Origin: Haliscomenobacter sp040401995
Lineage (GTDB): Bacteria; Bacteroidota; Bacteroidia; Chitinophagales; Saprospiraceae
NCBI GenBank assembly: GCA_040401995.1
Contig: JBBANM010000004.1
Coordinates: 62,001 to 126,000 of the forward strand
DNA length: 64,000 bases
Direction of reading: 5' to 3'
The notes under the pieces are model-generated. The model made no database searches and was not told the DNA's origin. It saw only the letters and a list, made by a program, of their open reading frames with translations. A program made the translations under genes and the position numbers. Below, in pieces: positions 63,183 through 64,000 of this stretch; the first letter of the stretch is position 1; each line of letters begins with the position of its first letter.

Positions 63183-63317
63183 TCGGATCAGATCAAAGGG
63201 TGACAGTTAATTGGTCTGCTGACAAATTTTCAAGTCCTACAGCCCAAAACAAGTCTAAGACAAAATTTTTCCGAAAAAAAGAAAACTCCAGTAAAATTTC
63301 TAAAACTTGAACTATAA

Positions 63318-63325
63318 TAGATTTG
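63318..63325 (+). promoter_or_regulatory. Candidate -7 box (TAGATTTG) of the peroxiredoxin gene
   Basis: TAGATTTG matches TAnnTTTG, 84 bases before the start codon; no clear -33 TTTG at 19 bases. Confidence 0.4.
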
Positions 63326-63409
63326 AAAACTTATAAATGATGGGACAGGATCAATTTGTACCGCGATCCCAGTTGAAGATCTATTTTATAACCCATTAAT
63401 TTTATTACA

Positions 63410-63877
63410 ATGCTTACAATTGGCGAAAAGGCGCCGGCCTTCACCCTTGTTTCTGATGAAAAAAAAGCAATCAACCTAGCAGACTATGCAGGTCAAAAAG
63501 TGGTTCTATTGTTTTTTCCAATGGCTTTTACGAGCGTTTGTACCACTGAGTTGTGCAACATGCGCGACGATATTGCTTACTACGAAGGGCTAGACGCCAA
63601 AATTTTAGCGGTATCGGTAGATTCTCCGTTTACTTTGGCCAAGTACAAAGAAGATCAGCGCCTCAATTTCCCCTTATTATCCGATTTCAATAAAGGGGTT
63701 TCTGAAGCTTATGGCACGCTTTATGCGGAGTTTGCATTGGGTTTGAAAGGTGTATCCAAAAGATCAGCTTTTGTAATTGATCAAGAAGGCGCAATCCGTT
63801 ATGCAGAAGTATTGGAAAATGCCGGAGAAATCCCGAATTTTGCAGCCATAAAAGAAACTTTGGCGCAACTGAACTAG
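63410..63877 (+). CDS. Peroxiredoxin (AhpC/TSA, AhpE-like)
   Basis: A 155-residue thiol peroxidase reducing H2O2 and organic peroxides. The peroxidatic Cys is in FPMAFTSVCTTELC (PxxxT/SxxC; first Cys about residue 45) and a second Cys five residues later may be resolving. Other family features are the GEKAPAFTLVSDEKK start and SVDSPFTLAKYKED. The length is that of 1-Cys/AhpE-like enzymes. A single-gene unit with a terminator downstream. Confidence 0.93.
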   Translation: MLTIGEKAPAFTLVSDEKKAINLADYAGQKVVLLFFPMAFTSVCTTELCNMRDDIAYYEGLDAKILAVSVDSPFTLAKYKEDQRLNFPLLSDFNKGVSEAYGTLYAEFALGLKGVSKRSAFVIDQEGAIRYAEVLENAGEIPNFAAIKETLAQLN

Positions 63878-63892
63878 TTGATGTCATAAATC

Positions 63893-63937
63893 ATGAAGCA
63901 ATAAGTCGGTTAATTATTTCAACCCTTATTGCTTCAT
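63893..63937 (+). terminator. Terminator after peroxiredoxin
   Basis: ATGAAGCAATAAG (63893-63905) / CTTATTGCTTCAT (63925-63937), 13 of 13 pairs, followed by AAATATTTT; 16 bases after the stop. Confidence 0.75.
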
Positions 63938-63952
63938 AAATATTTTGCAATC

Positions 63953-64000
63953 ATGATGAACGGCAATCCCGCAGTTGAGGAGTTAGAAGAAGTAGCGCTA
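63953..64000 (+). CDS. Start of a further gene (truncated by the window end)
   Basis: Two consecutive ATGs (63953, 63956) and an open frame to the last base, MMNGNPAVEELEEVAL. Only 16 codons are present, so nothing can be said about the product. An AT-rich leader and the peroxiredoxin terminator precede it. Confidence 0.45.
   Translation, partial: MMNGNPAVEELEEVAL

Noticed and set aside
1..64000. tRNA, rRNA, prophage or insertion sequence
   Set aside because: No cloverleaf, ribosomal segment, integrase or transposase could be recognised on either strand by reading.

Overview
The window looks like chromosomal DNA of a Bacteroidota bacterium, most likely of the Saprospiria (Haliscomenobacter/Lewinella-like). 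This placement is inferred from gene content. Support comes from two type IX secretion (T9SS) C-terminal sorting domains, a TonB-dependent receptor with an N-terminal CarboxypepD_reg-like domain, many family-specific lipoproteins, LytS/LytTR regulators, a TIGR03643/DUF2805 protein, a DUF2141 protein, start codons without Shine-Dalgarno sequences, and promoters of the Bacteroidota TTTG-N19-TAnnTTTG type. I see no rRNA, tRNA, CRISPR array, transposase or phage gene.

Layout. 1-3.4 kb: the end of a cation:proton antiporter, an Ig-like lipoprotein and small conserved proteins. 3.4-7.8 kb: a divergent second-messenger pair, an HD-domain protein fused to a Pycsar-type (PycTM) membrane effector domain facing a two-component-like beta-propeller receptor that ends in a class III adenylyl cyclase. 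7.9-11.6 kb: Uma2-type nuclease, DUF6786-like lipoprotein, fasciclin protein and PI-PLC-like lipoprotein. 11.7-13.7 kb: a decayed glycoside-hydrolase tail, an EAD11-CHAT caspase-like protein (conflict-system class) and an unknown two-TM protein. 14.2-27.2 kb: one 4,355-residue T9SS surface protein with DUF11-like, SdrD_B-like, GEVED, HYR-like, dockerin-like and cohesin-like parts. 28-31 kb: an alpha-helical protein, a LytTR response regulator and a 49-residue membrane protein. 31.2-38 kb: BlaI/BlaR1 with twin operators, DUF2141, a LytS-type kinase and a TonB receptor. 38.1-39.5 kb: a small membrane/wHTH operon. 39.7-43.6 kb: acyl-CoA dehydrogenase, cytochrome P450 and a small T9SS cargo. 43.8-58.8 kb: mostly housekeeping and envelope genes (Spy-like, pth, dapD, PQQ-type sugar dehydrogenase, PorE-like protein, E2 acyltransferase, cinA, birA, rsfS, ftsH). 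59-62.2 kb: an arsenic resistance cluster (acr3, metallophosphoesterase, arsC, arsR) with a shared ATTGCAAT operator. 62.3-64 kb: EamA transporter, peroxiredoxin and the start of another gene.

The most interesting material is the cyclase/PycTM pair, the EAD11-CHAT protein, the giant adhesin, the two regulons readable from palindromes (BlaI: TACGAA-N4-TTCGTA; ArsR: ATTGCAAT), and several families of intergenic inverted-repeat elements. Two of these elements overlap the stop codon of the adjacent gene.
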